From contig JBEBJY010000002.1 in the NCBI GenBank assembly GCA_040079635.1, positions 62,001-126,000 of the forward strand: 64,000 nt of DNA, given 5' to 3'. This document shows, piece after piece, positions 1 through 7,211 of the stretch. Position numbers and translations under genes: made by a program. The DNA comes from Aalborgiella sp040079635 (GTDB lineage Bacteria > Pseudomonadota > Gammaproteobacteria > Burkholderiales > Burkholderiaceae_C). The notes below the pieces were generated by a model. The model searched no databases. It was not told the origin of the DNA and saw only the letters and a list, made by a program, of their open reading frames with translations. Numbering within the stretch: position 1 is the stretch's first letter; each line of letters opens with the position of its first letter.

Positions 1-58
1 CGGCGGCAGTGGTAGCGCGCCAGTCATCAAGCCGGAAGCGGCGCCAACAGCCGCTTGA
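1..58 (+). CDS. 3' end of an open reading frame, probably ftsH
   Basis: An open frame enters from the left edge and stops at TGA 56-58. Its last 18 residues are rich in Gly, Ala and Pro (GGSGSAPVIKPEAAPTAA). A strong terminator follows and then folP. In many Burkholderiales the ATP-dependent membrane protease gene ftsH lies directly upstream of folP-glmM, and its product ends in a flexible Pro/Ala-rich tail. The ftsH assignment is therefore inference from context; the visible part has no diagnostic motif. Confidence 0.4.
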   Translation, partial: GGSGSAPVIKPEAAPTAA

Positions 59-77
59 TTGCTTTTTGAATTATTTT

Positions 78-105
78 AAAAAACGAGGCTTAGGTCTCGT
101 TTTTT
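78..105 (+). terminator. Rho-independent terminator before folP
   Basis: The perfect stem AAAAAACGAG / CTCGTTTTTT encloses the 8-nt loop GCTTAGGT and ends in a T run. It lies 20 nt after the upstream stop codon, so it should end the upstream transcript and leave folP-glmM with its own promoter. Confidence 0.85.
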
Positions 106-176
106 GTTTCAGCTTCAGGTTGGTTGAGCTTTGCTTGAACGAAGTTATCGCTAACAACCGCCATTAAAATACTTGC

Positions 177-1019
177 ATGATCTGGCAAACTTCCCGCTTC
201 CAAATTGACTTAACAACTCCCAAAATCATGGGTATCGTGAATGTCACACCTGATTCGTTCTCCGATGGTGGCAAGTACGAATCCTCTGGTTCAGCGATCA
301 AGCACGCGACAAAACTGCTCAAAGACGGCGCTGATATTTTGGACATTGGCGGTGAATCTTCGCGCCCAGGTGCGCCGCAAGTACCGCTGGATGTGGAGTT
401 GTCTCGCGTTTTGCCAGTCGTGATCGAAGCCGTCAAACTAGGCGTTCCTGTATCTGTAGACACTTACAAACCGCAAGTCATGCAAGCCGTGCTGGATGCG
501 GGCGCTGACATCATCAACGATATTTGGGCGCTAAGGCAAGACGGCGCAGCTCAAATTGTCGCCAAGCACCCCAACTGCGGTGTTTGCCTGATGCACATGC
601 ACAAAGAGCCGCAAACCATGCAAGCAGAGCCCATGCAGGGTGATGCTGCCTCTATTGTCTCGCAGGTGCTACTATTTTTAGAGTATCGTAGGCAGTATAT
701 ATACCGGCTAGGTGTTGATTTATCTCGTGTAACTATCGATCCTGGGATTGGTTTTGGCAAAACGGTAGAGCAAAACTTTGCGCTGCTGGCACGTCAGCGA
801 GAGCTTTTGGCGCTGGGGTTACCGGTGCTGTCCGGTTGGTCACGTAAGTCCTCGTTGGGAGCCGTGACGGGGTTAGCCATGGCCGAGCGAATGCCACCCA
901 GCATTGTGGCGGCGGTTCTGGCCGTGCAAAACGGTGCCAGTATCGTGCGGGTGCACGATGTGCGGGAGACGTCCGCTGCACTAAAAGTGCTTGCTGCGGC
1001 ACGATCAAATGCTTATTAA
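177..1019 (+). CDS. folP: Dihydropteroate synthase
   Basis: This 280-residue cytoplasmic enzyme condenses 6-hydroxymethyl-7,8-dihydropterin pyrophosphate with p-aminobenzoate to dihydropteroate in folate synthesis; it is the sulfonamide target. Both family signatures are visible: MGIVNVTPDSFSDGG near residues 18-32, and a second one containing ILDIGGESSRPGA near 54-67. The C-terminal SxxKSS-type phosphate loop (SGWSRKSS) is present. Length and the TIM-barrel layout are normal. The ATG at 177 is the only suitable start before the first signature. glmM follows after 54 nt, a folP-glmM pairing conserved in many proteobacteria. Confidence 0.97.
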   Translation: MIWQTSRFQIDLTTPKIMGIVNVTPDSFSDGGKYESSGSAIKHATKLLKDGADILDIGGESSRPGAPQVPLDVELSRVLPVVIEAVKLGVPVSVDTYKPQVMQAVLDAGADIINDIWALRQDGAAQIVAKHPNCGVCLMHMHKEPQTMQAEPMQGDAASIVSQVLLFLEYRRQYIYRLGVDLSRVTIDPGIGFGKTVEQNFALLARQRELLALGLPVLSGWSRKSSLGAVTGLAMAERMPPSIVAAVLAVQNGASIVRVHDVRETSAALKVLAAARSNAY

Positions 1020-1073
1020 CTTATGTTTAATATAGTTACAAGTACATATATAATTTAATATAAACTAAATAGC

Positions 1074-2414
1074 ATGACAAGAAAATATTTCGGCACAGAC
1101 GGCATTCGCGGCGCGGTGGGGCAGCACCCCATCACGCCTGATTTTGTACTCAAACTCGCTCACGCCGTTGGCCGTGTCCTCAAACAAACCGAAGCCCGCC
1201 CGACCGTGTTGATTGGCAAGGACACACGCATCTCAGGTTATATGCTGGAAAGCGCTTTAGAGTCAGGCTTCAACTCTGCTGGTGTTGACGTTGTGTTGCT
1301 TGGCCCGATTCCTACTCCTGCCGTGGCGTATTTGACGCGGGCGCAACGAGCCAGCTTAGGCGTTGTCATCAGCGCCAGTCATAACGCGTTTGCAGACAAT
1401 GGCATCAAATTTTTCAGTGCCAAAGGCACCAAGTTAGATGACGCTTGGGAGCTGGCTGTCGAAGCTGCTTTGGAAGAAGCGCCTAAGTGGGTTGATTCTG
1501 CCAATTTAGGCAAAGCCAAACGTTTGGACGATGCTGCTGGACGATACATTGAGTTTTGTAAAAGCACTTTTGCCAACGATTTGACGCTCAAGGGCTTAAA
1601 AATCGTCGTCGACGGTGCGCATGGTGCTGCGTACCAAGTCGCACCCAAGGTGTTTCACGAGTTGGGCGCGGAGGTGATTTCTATCGGCTGCGCGCCTGAT
1701 GGTTTGAACATCAACCACGAAGTTGGTGCCACGCACCCCGATGCACTGATTGCTGCCGTGAAATTACACCAAGCCGACTACGGTATCGCACTTGATGGCG
1801 ATGCAGATCGTTTGCAATTTGTCGATGCGAATGGGCGACTCTTTAACGGCGATGAAGTGCTGTATTTGATGGTGGCAGAGCGTTTGGGGCGTGATGAGCA
1901 CGTACCGGGCGCTGTTGGCACGCTGATGACCAATTTGGCTGTTGAACTGGCTTTAAAAGCCAAAGGCGTCTCCTTCGTCCGAGCCAAAGTGGGTGACCGC
2001 TACGTGCTGGAAGAGCTGGACAAGCGGGGCTGGATTTTGGGTGGTGAAGGCTCAGGCCACTTGCTAGCGTTAGACAAACATACCACGGGCGATGGCATCG
2101 TCAGCGCTTTGCAAGTCCTGCAAGCCTGCACCCGCAGCGGTAAGACCATGGCAGAGTTGCTGCATGATGTCACGCTGTTCCCGCAAACTTTGGTTAATGT
2201 TCGCTTACAGCCCGGTCAAACTTGGAACGAGTTACAAAAGCTACCTCAATTACTTGCGACGACAAAGGCCGTTGAAGCAGAACTAGGCAACACAGGCCGC
2301 GTGTTGATTCGCGCCAGCGGCACCGAGCCCTTGGTTCGGGTGATGGTGGAAGCGCAAGACGCTGCGCAAGCGAAAAACTGTGCGCAACGCATAGCGGACA
2401 CGCTAAAAACTTAA
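1074..2414 (+). CDS. glmM: Phosphoglucosamine mutase
   Basis: GlmM interconverts glucosamine-6-phosphate and glucosamine-1-phosphate on the way to UDP-GlcNAc for peptidoglycan and LPS. The 446-residue protein starts with the typical KYFGTDGIRG. The catalytic phosphoserine is Ser102 in ISASHN, the Mg-binding loop DGDADR lies near residue 240, and the phosphate-binding loop RASGTEPLVRV lies near 413-423. Length matches the family. It follows folP by 54 nt and is probably co-transcribed with it. Confidence 0.97.
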   Translation: MTRKYFGTDGIRGAVGQHPITPDFVLKLAHAVGRVLKQTEARPTVLIGKDTRISGYMLESALESGFNSAGVDVVLLGPIPTPAVAYLTRAQRASLGVVISASHNAFADNGIKFFSAKGTKLDDAWELAVEAALEEAPKWVDSANLGKAKRLDDAAGRYIEFCKSTFANDLTLKGLKIVVDGAHGAAYQVAPKVFHELGAEVISIGCAPDGLNINHEVGATHPDALIAAVKLHQADYGIALDGDADRLQFVDANGRLFNGDEVLYLMVAERLGRDEHVPGAVGTLMTNLAVELALKAKGVSFVRAKVGDRYVLEELDKRGWILGGEGSGHLLALDKHTTGDGIVSALQVLQACTRSGKTMAELLHDVTLFPQTLVNVRLQPGQTWNELQKLPQLLATTKAVEAELGNTGRVLIRASGTEPLVRVMVEAQDAAQAKNCAQRIADTLKT

Positions 2415-2439
2415 GTTTTTTCATAGGAACTCAGGAATT

Positions 2440-3114
2440 ATGATTGTTGTCCACCACCTGAATAATTCGCGTTCACAGCGTGTCATTTGGCTCTTAGAGG
2501 AGCTGGGTGTGGACTATGAAATCAAACGCTACCAACGTGACCCCAAAACGATGCTGGCGCCCAAATCGTTGTTGAAAATCCATCCGCTGGGGAAATCTCC
2601 CGTCATTACAGATGGTGATATCACCGTTGCAGAATCAGGTGCGATTATTGAGTATTTGATTGATCGCTACGATGTTGAGCACAAGCTAGTTCCAGCTGCC
2701 GGCACACCAACACGCCTTCGGTACACCTACTGGCTGCACTTCGCGGAAGGTTCGGCCATGTCGCCGCTCTTGATGAAGCTGGTGTTTAACCACATTGAAA
2801 AAGCCCCGATGCCGTTTTTTGCCAAGCCGATAGCCAAAGCTATTTCTAAAAAAACCAAGGAAAGTTTTATTGAGCCGCAAATCAAAGCGCATTTGGACTA
2901 CATAGAGTCGGAGCTAGCAAAATCCACCTGGTTTGCAGGCGGACGTTTAACGGGCGCAGACATTCAAATGAGCTTTCCACTAGAGGCCGCTGCAGCGCGC
3001 GGTGGCTTGGATGAGTCTTACCCAAAAATCATAGCCTTTATCAAACGTATTCACGCTAGAGCCGGCTACAAACGCGCGCTTGAGCGGGGCGGTGAATACA
3101 GTTTGTTGAGCTGA
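2440..3114 (+). CDS. Glutathione S-transferase family protein
   Basis: The 224-residue protein has an N-terminal thioredoxin-like domain (about 1-80) with the glutathione-site pattern SPVITDGD...VAESGAIIEYL. An all-helical C-terminal domain carries the typical WFAGGRLTGADIQMSF segment. Such enzymes conjugate or reduce glutathione adducts; the substrate cannot be inferred. It begins 25 nt after glmM on the same strand. It ends just before a palindromic repeat and the convergent arsenic operon, so a role in arsenic stress is possible but not shown. Confidence 0.85.
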   Translation: MIVVHHLNNSRSQRVIWLLEELGVDYEIKRYQRDPKTMLAPKSLLKIHPLGKSPVITDGDITVAESGAIIEYLIDRYDVEHKLVPAAGTPTRLRYTYWLHFAEGSAMSPLLMKLVFNHIEKAPMPFFAKPIAKAISKKTKESFIEPQIKAHLDYIESELAKSTWFAGGRLTGADIQMSFPLEAAAARGGLDESYPKIIAFIKRIHARAGYKRALERGGEYSLLS

Positions 3115-3127
3115 ATATTTCAATATT

Positions 3128-3174
3128 GCTATATTTAAAATAGCACCTTAGGCAATAAATACGCCGGCTACAGC
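3128..3174 (-). repeat. Palindromic repeat element, intergenic copy 1
   Basis: This copy of the roughly 46-nt element lies 13 nt after the GST stop codon, between convergent genes. On the minus strand it reads GTAGCCGGCGTATTTATTGC, then TAAGGTGC, and ends in the small stem GCTAT...ATAGC. In the frame used by genic copies it contains a TAA stop. Related copies are at 4381, 23910, 27305, 30956, 35150, 42358, 48706 and 55496. Confidence 0.8.
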
Positions 3175-3213
3175 AATTTTTAGCTGTTTTAGCTATTTTC
3201 AGAACATTGCAAC

Positions 3214-3939
3214 TTAAATCGCTTTTTGATTTACCCGTCTCATCAGTGCTTCCGCGCTTTCCTTGCGCTCACTGTAGCGGTCGACCAAATAGGGTGAGAC
3301 GTTGCGCGTCAGCAGCGTAAATTTCACCAGTTCTTCCATCACATCAACCACGCGGTCGTAGTAGGCCGATGGTTTCATGCGCCCTGCCTCGTCAAATTCC
3401 AAAAATGCTTTGGCGACCGAAGATTGGTTGGGAATGGTCAACATCCGCATCCAGCGACCTAAAACGCGCAGCTGGTTGACTGCGTTGAACGACTGTGAGC
3501 CGCCGCAAACTTGCATGACCGCCAAGGTTTTGCCTTGGGTTGGGCGCACTGCACCTGCAGACAGCGGAATCCAGTCGATTTGTGTTTTCATGATCCCTGT
3601 CATCGCCCCGTGGCGCTCAGGAGATGTCCAAACCATGCCCTCTGACCAAGCAGCCAATTCGCGTAATTCTTGTACTTTGGGGTGATTGTCGGGCGCATCG
3701 TCCGCCAGTGGCAGGCCGTGCGGGTCAAAAGTGCGGGTTTCGCAGCCCATGGCTTGCAGCAAACGGGCTGCTTCTTCGCTCAACAAGCGGCTGAACGACC
3801 GCTCCCGCAGCGAGCCGTACAGCAGCAAAATGCGGGGCGGGTGCGGCATCTGCAGTTGCGCCTCTTTGGGACTCGTTAGAAGCTTTTCCGCGTCGGGAAT
3901 CTCAAAAAGCGCGGCATCAAGGTTTGGCAAATCGGTCAT
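3214..3939 (-). CDS. arsH: ArsH, NADPH-dependent FMN reductase of arsenic resistance
   Basis: This 241-residue flavodoxin-fold protein carries the FMN phosphate-binding motif LLYGSLRERSFSR near residues 39-51 and the ArsH-typical segments SPERHGAMTGIMKTQIDWIP and QVCGGSQSFNAVNQLR. ArsH proteins are NADPH:FMN oxidoreductases; several oxidise trivalent organoarsenicals to less toxic pentavalent forms. It is the last gene of the minus-strand ars operon, 47 nt after the aquaporin gene. An arsR-aqpS-arsC-arsH set is known from Sinorhizobium meliloti. Confidence 0.95.
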   Translation of the reverse strand: MTDLPNLDAALFEIPDAEKLLTSPKEAQLQMPHPPRILLLYGSLRERSFSRLLSEEAARLLQAMGCETRTFDPHGLPLADDAPDNHPKVQELRELAAWSEGMVWTSPERHGAMTGIMKTQIDWIPLSAGAVRPTQGKTLAVMQVCGGSQSFNAVNQLRVLGRWMRMLTIPNQSSVAKAFLEFDEAGRMKPSAYYDRVVDVMEELVKFTLLTRNVSPYLVDRYSERKESAEALMRRVNQKAI

Positions 3940-3986
3940 TAAATTTTGAGGAAAAAAAGTGAAAGGTGCAAATTAATCGATAAAAA

Positions 3987-4742
3987 TCAAAAACTTACGG
4001 GTTCAAGCAGGTGGTTAATCCCCCACCCAACTGCTGCGCCAACGGCTTGTGCAGCCACAAAAGCCAAAGCACTAGCAGGTGCAATGCCCGCAAAACTGTC
4101 GCTAAACATCCGCCCCATCACGGCGGCGGGGTTGGCAAACGAGGTGCTGGCGGTAAACCAATAGGCTGCGCCTATGTAGCAAGCGACTAGGGTGCTGGCT
4201 TTAGCATTTACGCTGGCAGCGCCTGAACGCAAAATCACGACGATCAAACCCGCTGTTGCCAGCGCTTCAGCAATCCATTGACCTTGGCCGCTGCGCACAT
4301 GGTTGCTCAATTGCAGCACGGGCATGTCAAACATAGCGTTGGCTAGCCATGCACCAGCTATGGCACCCAGTAGCTGAAATGCTATAAAAAGTATAGCTGA
4401 ATAGGCAATAAATACGCCGGCTAGAGTGCTATTTTGACCCTTAATTTGAGATTTTGACCGTCTCTTTGAATATTCACCCCATGCAGATACCAAAGTTACC
4501 AGCGGGTTGAAATGCGCACCGCTGATGGGACCCAAAATCTCAATCAGCACAAACAACGCAAAAACGGTGGCAAGGGTGTTGGCAAGCAGTGCAACGCCTA
4601 TATTACCCCCACTCAAACGCTCAGCCATGATGCCCGAGCCGATGACGGCGCAGAGCAGGGCGGCGGTGCCTATGAATTCAGCGAAAAGTTGCTTTTTAAG
4701 ATCAATTTTTGGTGCTTCGTTGATGTTGTCTGCCGCGCTCAT
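3987..4742 (-). CDS. Aquaporin/MIP channel of the ars operon (AqpS-like)
   Basis: The 251-residue membrane protein has six hydrophobic segments. The two MIP half-helix boxes read HFNPLVTL (NPL instead of NPA) and FANPAAVMGR. In S. meliloti an ars-operon aquaglyceroporin lets arsenite formed by ArsC leave the cell down its gradient, replacing ArsB/Acr3. No arsenite pump gene is present here, so the same job is likely. The gene overlaps the arsC 3' end by 4 nt (ATGA). Residues about 106-121 (LAGVFIAYSAILFIA), preceded by an unusual polar stretch, are encoded by a copy of the palindromic repeat and form much of one transmembrane helix. Confidence 0.9.
   Translation of the reverse strand: MSAADNINEAPKIDLKKQLFAEFIGTAALLCAVIGSGIMAERLSGGNIGVALLANTLATVFALFVLIEILGPISGAHFNPLVTLVSAWGEYSKRRSKSQIKGQNSTLAGVFIAYSAILFIAFQLLGAIAGAWLANAMFDMPVLQLSNHVRSGQGQWIAEALATAGLIVVILRSGAASVNAKASTLVACYIGAAYWFTASTSFANPAAVMGRMFSDSFAGIAPASALAFVAAQAVGAAVGWGINHLLEPVSF
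4381..4426 (-). repeat. Palindromic repeat element inside the aquaporin gene
   Basis: On the coding strand it reads CTCTAGCCGGCGTATTTATT followed by GCC TAT TCA GCT and the terminal stem. It is translated as LAGVFIAYSAILFIA. The codon that is TAA in most intergenic copies is TAT here, so the frame stays open. The encoded peptide falls in a hydrophobic membrane segment. Confidence 0.85.
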
Positions 4743-5239
4743 GATTTAGCAAGTTCGCGGGCGCTGGTTTGCAGCATCAGTTTGTTGACGCTGGCGGCGG
4801 GCAGGCTGACCAATAATTCGAGCCGGCGGCGGATGGCGTGCAGGGTTTGGCGGAAAGCCTCTAGTTTTTCGATATCTGTGCCGTCGCCAGCTGATGGGTC
4901 GGCATAGCTCCAGTGTGCAGTGGCGGGTTGGCCGGGCCAATAGGGGCAGACTTCACCCGCAGCGTTGTCGCACACGGTGATGACCAAATCCATGTGCGGC
5001 GCATCGGGAAGCGCAAATTCATCCCAACTTTTGCTGTACAGCCCGTCGGTGCTGATGCCTGCTTTTTGCAGCGTTTGCAGCCCCAAAGGGTTAGGCTGCT
5101 GGTTGTCGCGCGGGCTGCTGCCAGCGGAGAAGCCTTTGAATCTGCCTTGCCCTAGGTGGTTCAGCAAGGCTTCCGCCAAAATGCTGCGGGCGGAGTTATG
5201 GGTGCATAAAAAGAGAACGTTGATGGCTTTGTCGGTCAT
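4739..5239 (-). CDS. arsC: Arsenate reductase, LMW-phosphatase (thioredoxin-coupled) type
   Basis: ArsC reduces arsenate to arsenite in the cytoplasm. The 166-residue protein shows the P-loop CX5R (Cys12-THNSA-Arg18) of low-molecular-weight phosphatases and the two relay cysteines Cys90 and Cys98 in TVCDNAAGEVC. The Asp-Pro loop is visible as ADPSAG. The relay-cysteine layout points to the ArsC class recycled by thioredoxin or glutathione/mycothiol rather than the glutaredoxin-fold ArsC. It sits between the ATP-grasp-like gene (11 nt upstream) and the aquaporin gene (4-nt overlap), indicating one transcript. Confidence 0.95.
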   Translation of the reverse strand: MTDKAINVLFLCTHNSARSILAEALLNHLGQGRFKGFSAGSSPRDNQQPNPLGLQTLQKAGISTDGLYSKSWDEFALPDAPHMDLVITVCDNAAGEVCPYWPGQPATAHWSYADPSAGDGTDIEKLEAFRQTLHAIRRRLELLVSLPAASVNKLMLQTSARELAKS

Positions 5240-5250
5240 GGAGAAGTCCT

Positions 5251-6708
5251 TTAAATGGGTGTATCAGTGGGTTTGAGAGAGGGAAGGGAGAAGGAAGGGA
5301 GAGGGGGCGGTGCGAAAGAGCAACCGGACGTGCAACTATTCGTTGATGCATTTGAGCTGTAAATCGCTGCATCGTTTAGAGTTTGCGAGTTTGAAAACTC
5401 AAAATCAGGCAATACCACCACAGGCGAAAAGCCACCGCCTTCGGTGCGGAAGTTGGTGGTTTGGCCGGTGTAGGTGCGGGCGGCCAGAAGTTGGATATGC
5501 CCGCTGTAGGTGTAGGCGCGAATGTCAAACTTCAGATCGGTGGCAACGCCGTCCACATTGACCAGCCGCTGGCCGGGCGGCACGAGGGCTTGAGCGATAT
5601 AGTCGCCCCAGTTGCCAGCCAAAATCTCTTCCCACACCCGTTTGGTGATCTTGTCGCCCCGATACGCGGCTTTGCTGGCATAGCCGGCCACGGGTTTGAA
5701 GAAGAGCTGTTTGCGCTGCGCCCATAGGGTATCGGCGTGTTCACGGGTAACACGCTGGGTGGCCGGGATGCTGCCAGACAGGCAGGCACGGTCTGCGCTC
5801 GAAACACCCCAGTCACTGAGCAGCGCGTCGCTAGAGAGGGTGATCAAGTGCTGTTTGTTGGCGCGCAACGCATGGGCGTGGGGGTGCGGTGTGACGACCG
5901 CAGCGCCAGCCACGTAGGCGTCGTGCAGGGCTTGGTGGGTGGGGGCGGACAGGTCAAAGTCGGTCAGGCGGTTGTAGACCAGGTCTACGGCTGTATTGCC
6001 GGCGGCGCTCTGGTGCCAGAGCTGGCCATCGTGCCACTTCAGCGCCTGCGGGTCGGTGATGATGGCTTGGACGCCGCGCTGCTCAAACATCTGGCGGCAC
6101 AGGGCGAACTCGGGTGCGAGGTATTGGGCGTCGGGTGCATCGTCGACGATGGCGATAGTTCTCAGCGGAGCATCACCACGTTGCAAATGCCATTCGTTGG
6201 CGAACATCTCAAAAAATGTTTGCTCCAAGGCATCCAGATTCACATAGGTGTTCATGGCTGCTGACATGGGTGTGCAGCAGGCGCGGTGGGCGCGTGCCAG
6301 TGCAGCGTTGAGCAGGGCACCGCCGGCGTTGGTGTTGATTTCAATCAGCTGCGGGCCTTTGGGTGGCGATTGGCTGGTGTCCACATGGAAGTCGTAGCCC
6401 ATGAACGCACCCAGCGGGCCAAAGCTGGTTTGTGCAATGGCGGGCGCGGTTTTGAGCGCCAAGGCTTGGTAAGTGGGCAGTTGCATGACCCGTTCAATCG
6501 CGGCGATAGCGTCTTTTATGGATTGGTAGGTGGCTTGGGATAAAAACACCACGCTGTTGGAGAATAAATGCGGTTGCGCTGTGGCGATGCCGCTGGCCAA
6601 GCCCTGCAGGCTGAGGTCGCGTTCTAGCTCTAGTCGCAGTTGGTCAACATCCAGCGTTTTGCACATGCAGCCGTGGTTCAAGGCGTCGGCGATGCTCATA
6701 GTCGTCAT
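5251..6708 (-). CDS. ATP-grasp-like ligase of unknown substrate in the ars operon
   Basis: The start is taken at ATG 6708, two nucleotides after the arsR TAA, giving 485 residues; a longer frame would overlap arsR by 58 nt. I recognise no named family. Visible motifs are an acidic metal-site-like LIEINTNAGG (Glu123, Asn125, Asn127), a pre-ATP-like segment VDLVYNRLTDF (241-251), a phosphate-loop-like FFKPVAGYASKAAYRG (Lys338), a hinge-like YIAQALVPPG (370-379), and a C-terminal DLKFDIRAYTYSG followed by TNFRTEGGGFSPV. This resembles ATP-grasp carboxylate-amine ligases, possibly circularly permuted or glutathionylspermidine-synthetase-like. The last 45 residues are low-complexity Ser/Pro/Asn. 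Position between arsR and arsC implies arsenic induction; a thiol-ligand or peptide-ligase role is only inference. Confidence 0.65.
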   Translation of the reverse strand: MTTMSIADALNHGCMCKTLDVDQLRLELERDLSLQGLASGIATAQPHLFSNSVVFLSQATYQSIKDAIAAIERVMQLPTYQALALKTAPAIAQTSFGPLGAFMGYDFHVDTSQSPPKGPQLIEINTNAGGALLNAALARAHRACCTPMSAAMNTYVNLDALEQTFFEMFANEWHLQRGDAPLRTIAIVDDAPDAQYLAPEFALCRQMFEQRGVQAIITDPQALKWHDGQLWHQSAAGNTAVDLVYNRLTDFDLSAPTHQALHDAYVAGAAVVTPHPHAHALRANKQHLITLSSDALLSDWGVSSADRACLSGSIPATQRVTREHADTLWAQRKQLFFKPVAGYASKAAYRGDKITKRVWEEILAGNWGDYIAQALVPPGQRLVNVDGVATDLKFDIRAYTYSGHIQLLAARTYTGQTTNFRTEGGGFSPVVVLPDFEFSNSQTLNDAAIYSSNASTNSCTSGCSFAPPPLPSFSLPSLKPTDTPI

Positions 6709-6710
6709 GC

Positions 6711-7061
6711 TTAGCAGGTGGTGCAGGTAGCGAGATCGGGCACGGCGCAAGCTTGGCCTTGGCAGCAATGTTCGGTGAGGTAAGCCAAGAGTGCGCTCAT
6801 GTGCTCGAAATTGGCGCGGTAGATCAGGTTGCGTCCCCGTGGCTCACAGCTAGCCAGGCCAGAATGTACTAGTTCTTTGAGATGGAATGACAGGGCGCTG
6901 GCGGCAATGTCCAATTGATCGGCCATCACCCCAGGTGTCAGACCATCGGCTCCAGCCACCACCAAAGCCCTGAAAGCACGCAAACGCTGGGCTTGCGCCA
7001 AGGCGGCCAGTGATTTGACTGCAAGTGATTCAGAGATGAGTGGTGTGTTTAATGCTTCCAT
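6711..7061 (-). CDS. arsR: ArsR-family arsenic-responsive repressor
   Basis: The 116-residue winged-helix repressor has its recognition helix around residues 46-66 (MADQLDIAASALSFHLKEL). Five cysteines lie in the tail at positions 99, 100, 105, 113 and 116 (EHCCQGQAC...CTTC). A C-terminal Cys cluster is the arsenite site in the Acidithiobacillus-type ArsR subgroup, unlike the CVC helix site of the E. coli type. As(III) binding should release DNA and induce the operon. The ATG at 7061 lies inside a perfect palindrome, and no Shine-Dalgarno sequence is visible upstream, so the message may be leaderless. Confidence 0.93.
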   Translation of the reverse strand: MEALNTPLISESLAVKSLAALAQAQRLRAFRALVVAGADGLTPGVMADQLDIAASALSFHLKELVHSGLASCEPRGRNLIYRANFEHMSALLAYLTEHCCQGQACAVPDLATCTTC

Positions 7062-7089
7062 ATTTCAATTATATTTGAAATATGGAAGC
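7054..7089. promoter_or_regulatory. Candidate ArsR operator, 15-bp perfect inverted repeat
   Basis: The arms GCTTCCATATTTCAA and TTGAAATATGGAAGC are perfectly complementary around a 6-nt spacer (TTATAT). The left arm covers the first codons of arsR, including its ATG (7059-7061, minus strand). An AT-rich dyad at the start of an arsR gene is the expected place for autoregulation. Confidence 0.75.
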
Positions 7090-7125
7090 ATATGTAGATA
7101 TATTCAGATTTTGCGAGCACATTCA

Positions 7126-7165
7126 GCGTCATAAAACGGCCATAAAACCTTCATAAGCCTGTCAC
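7126..7165 (+). promoter_or_regulatory. Candidate four-repeat Pho box upstream of the lipid-remodelling operon
   Basis: Four 7-mers start exactly 11 bp apart at 7126 (GCGTCAT), 7137 (CGGCCAT), 7148 (CCTTCAT) and 7159 (CTGTCAC), separated by A-rich 4-mers. The PhoB consensus is direct repeats of CTGTCAT with 4-nt AT-rich spacers at 11-bp periodicity. The last repeat ends 46 nt before the OlsB-like start codon, an activating position. phoB itself lies in this window. Confidence 0.8.
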
Positions 7166-7211
7166 ACACAAATCGCAAACTGCATGCACATTCAATAGAA
7201 AAGGAATATGC

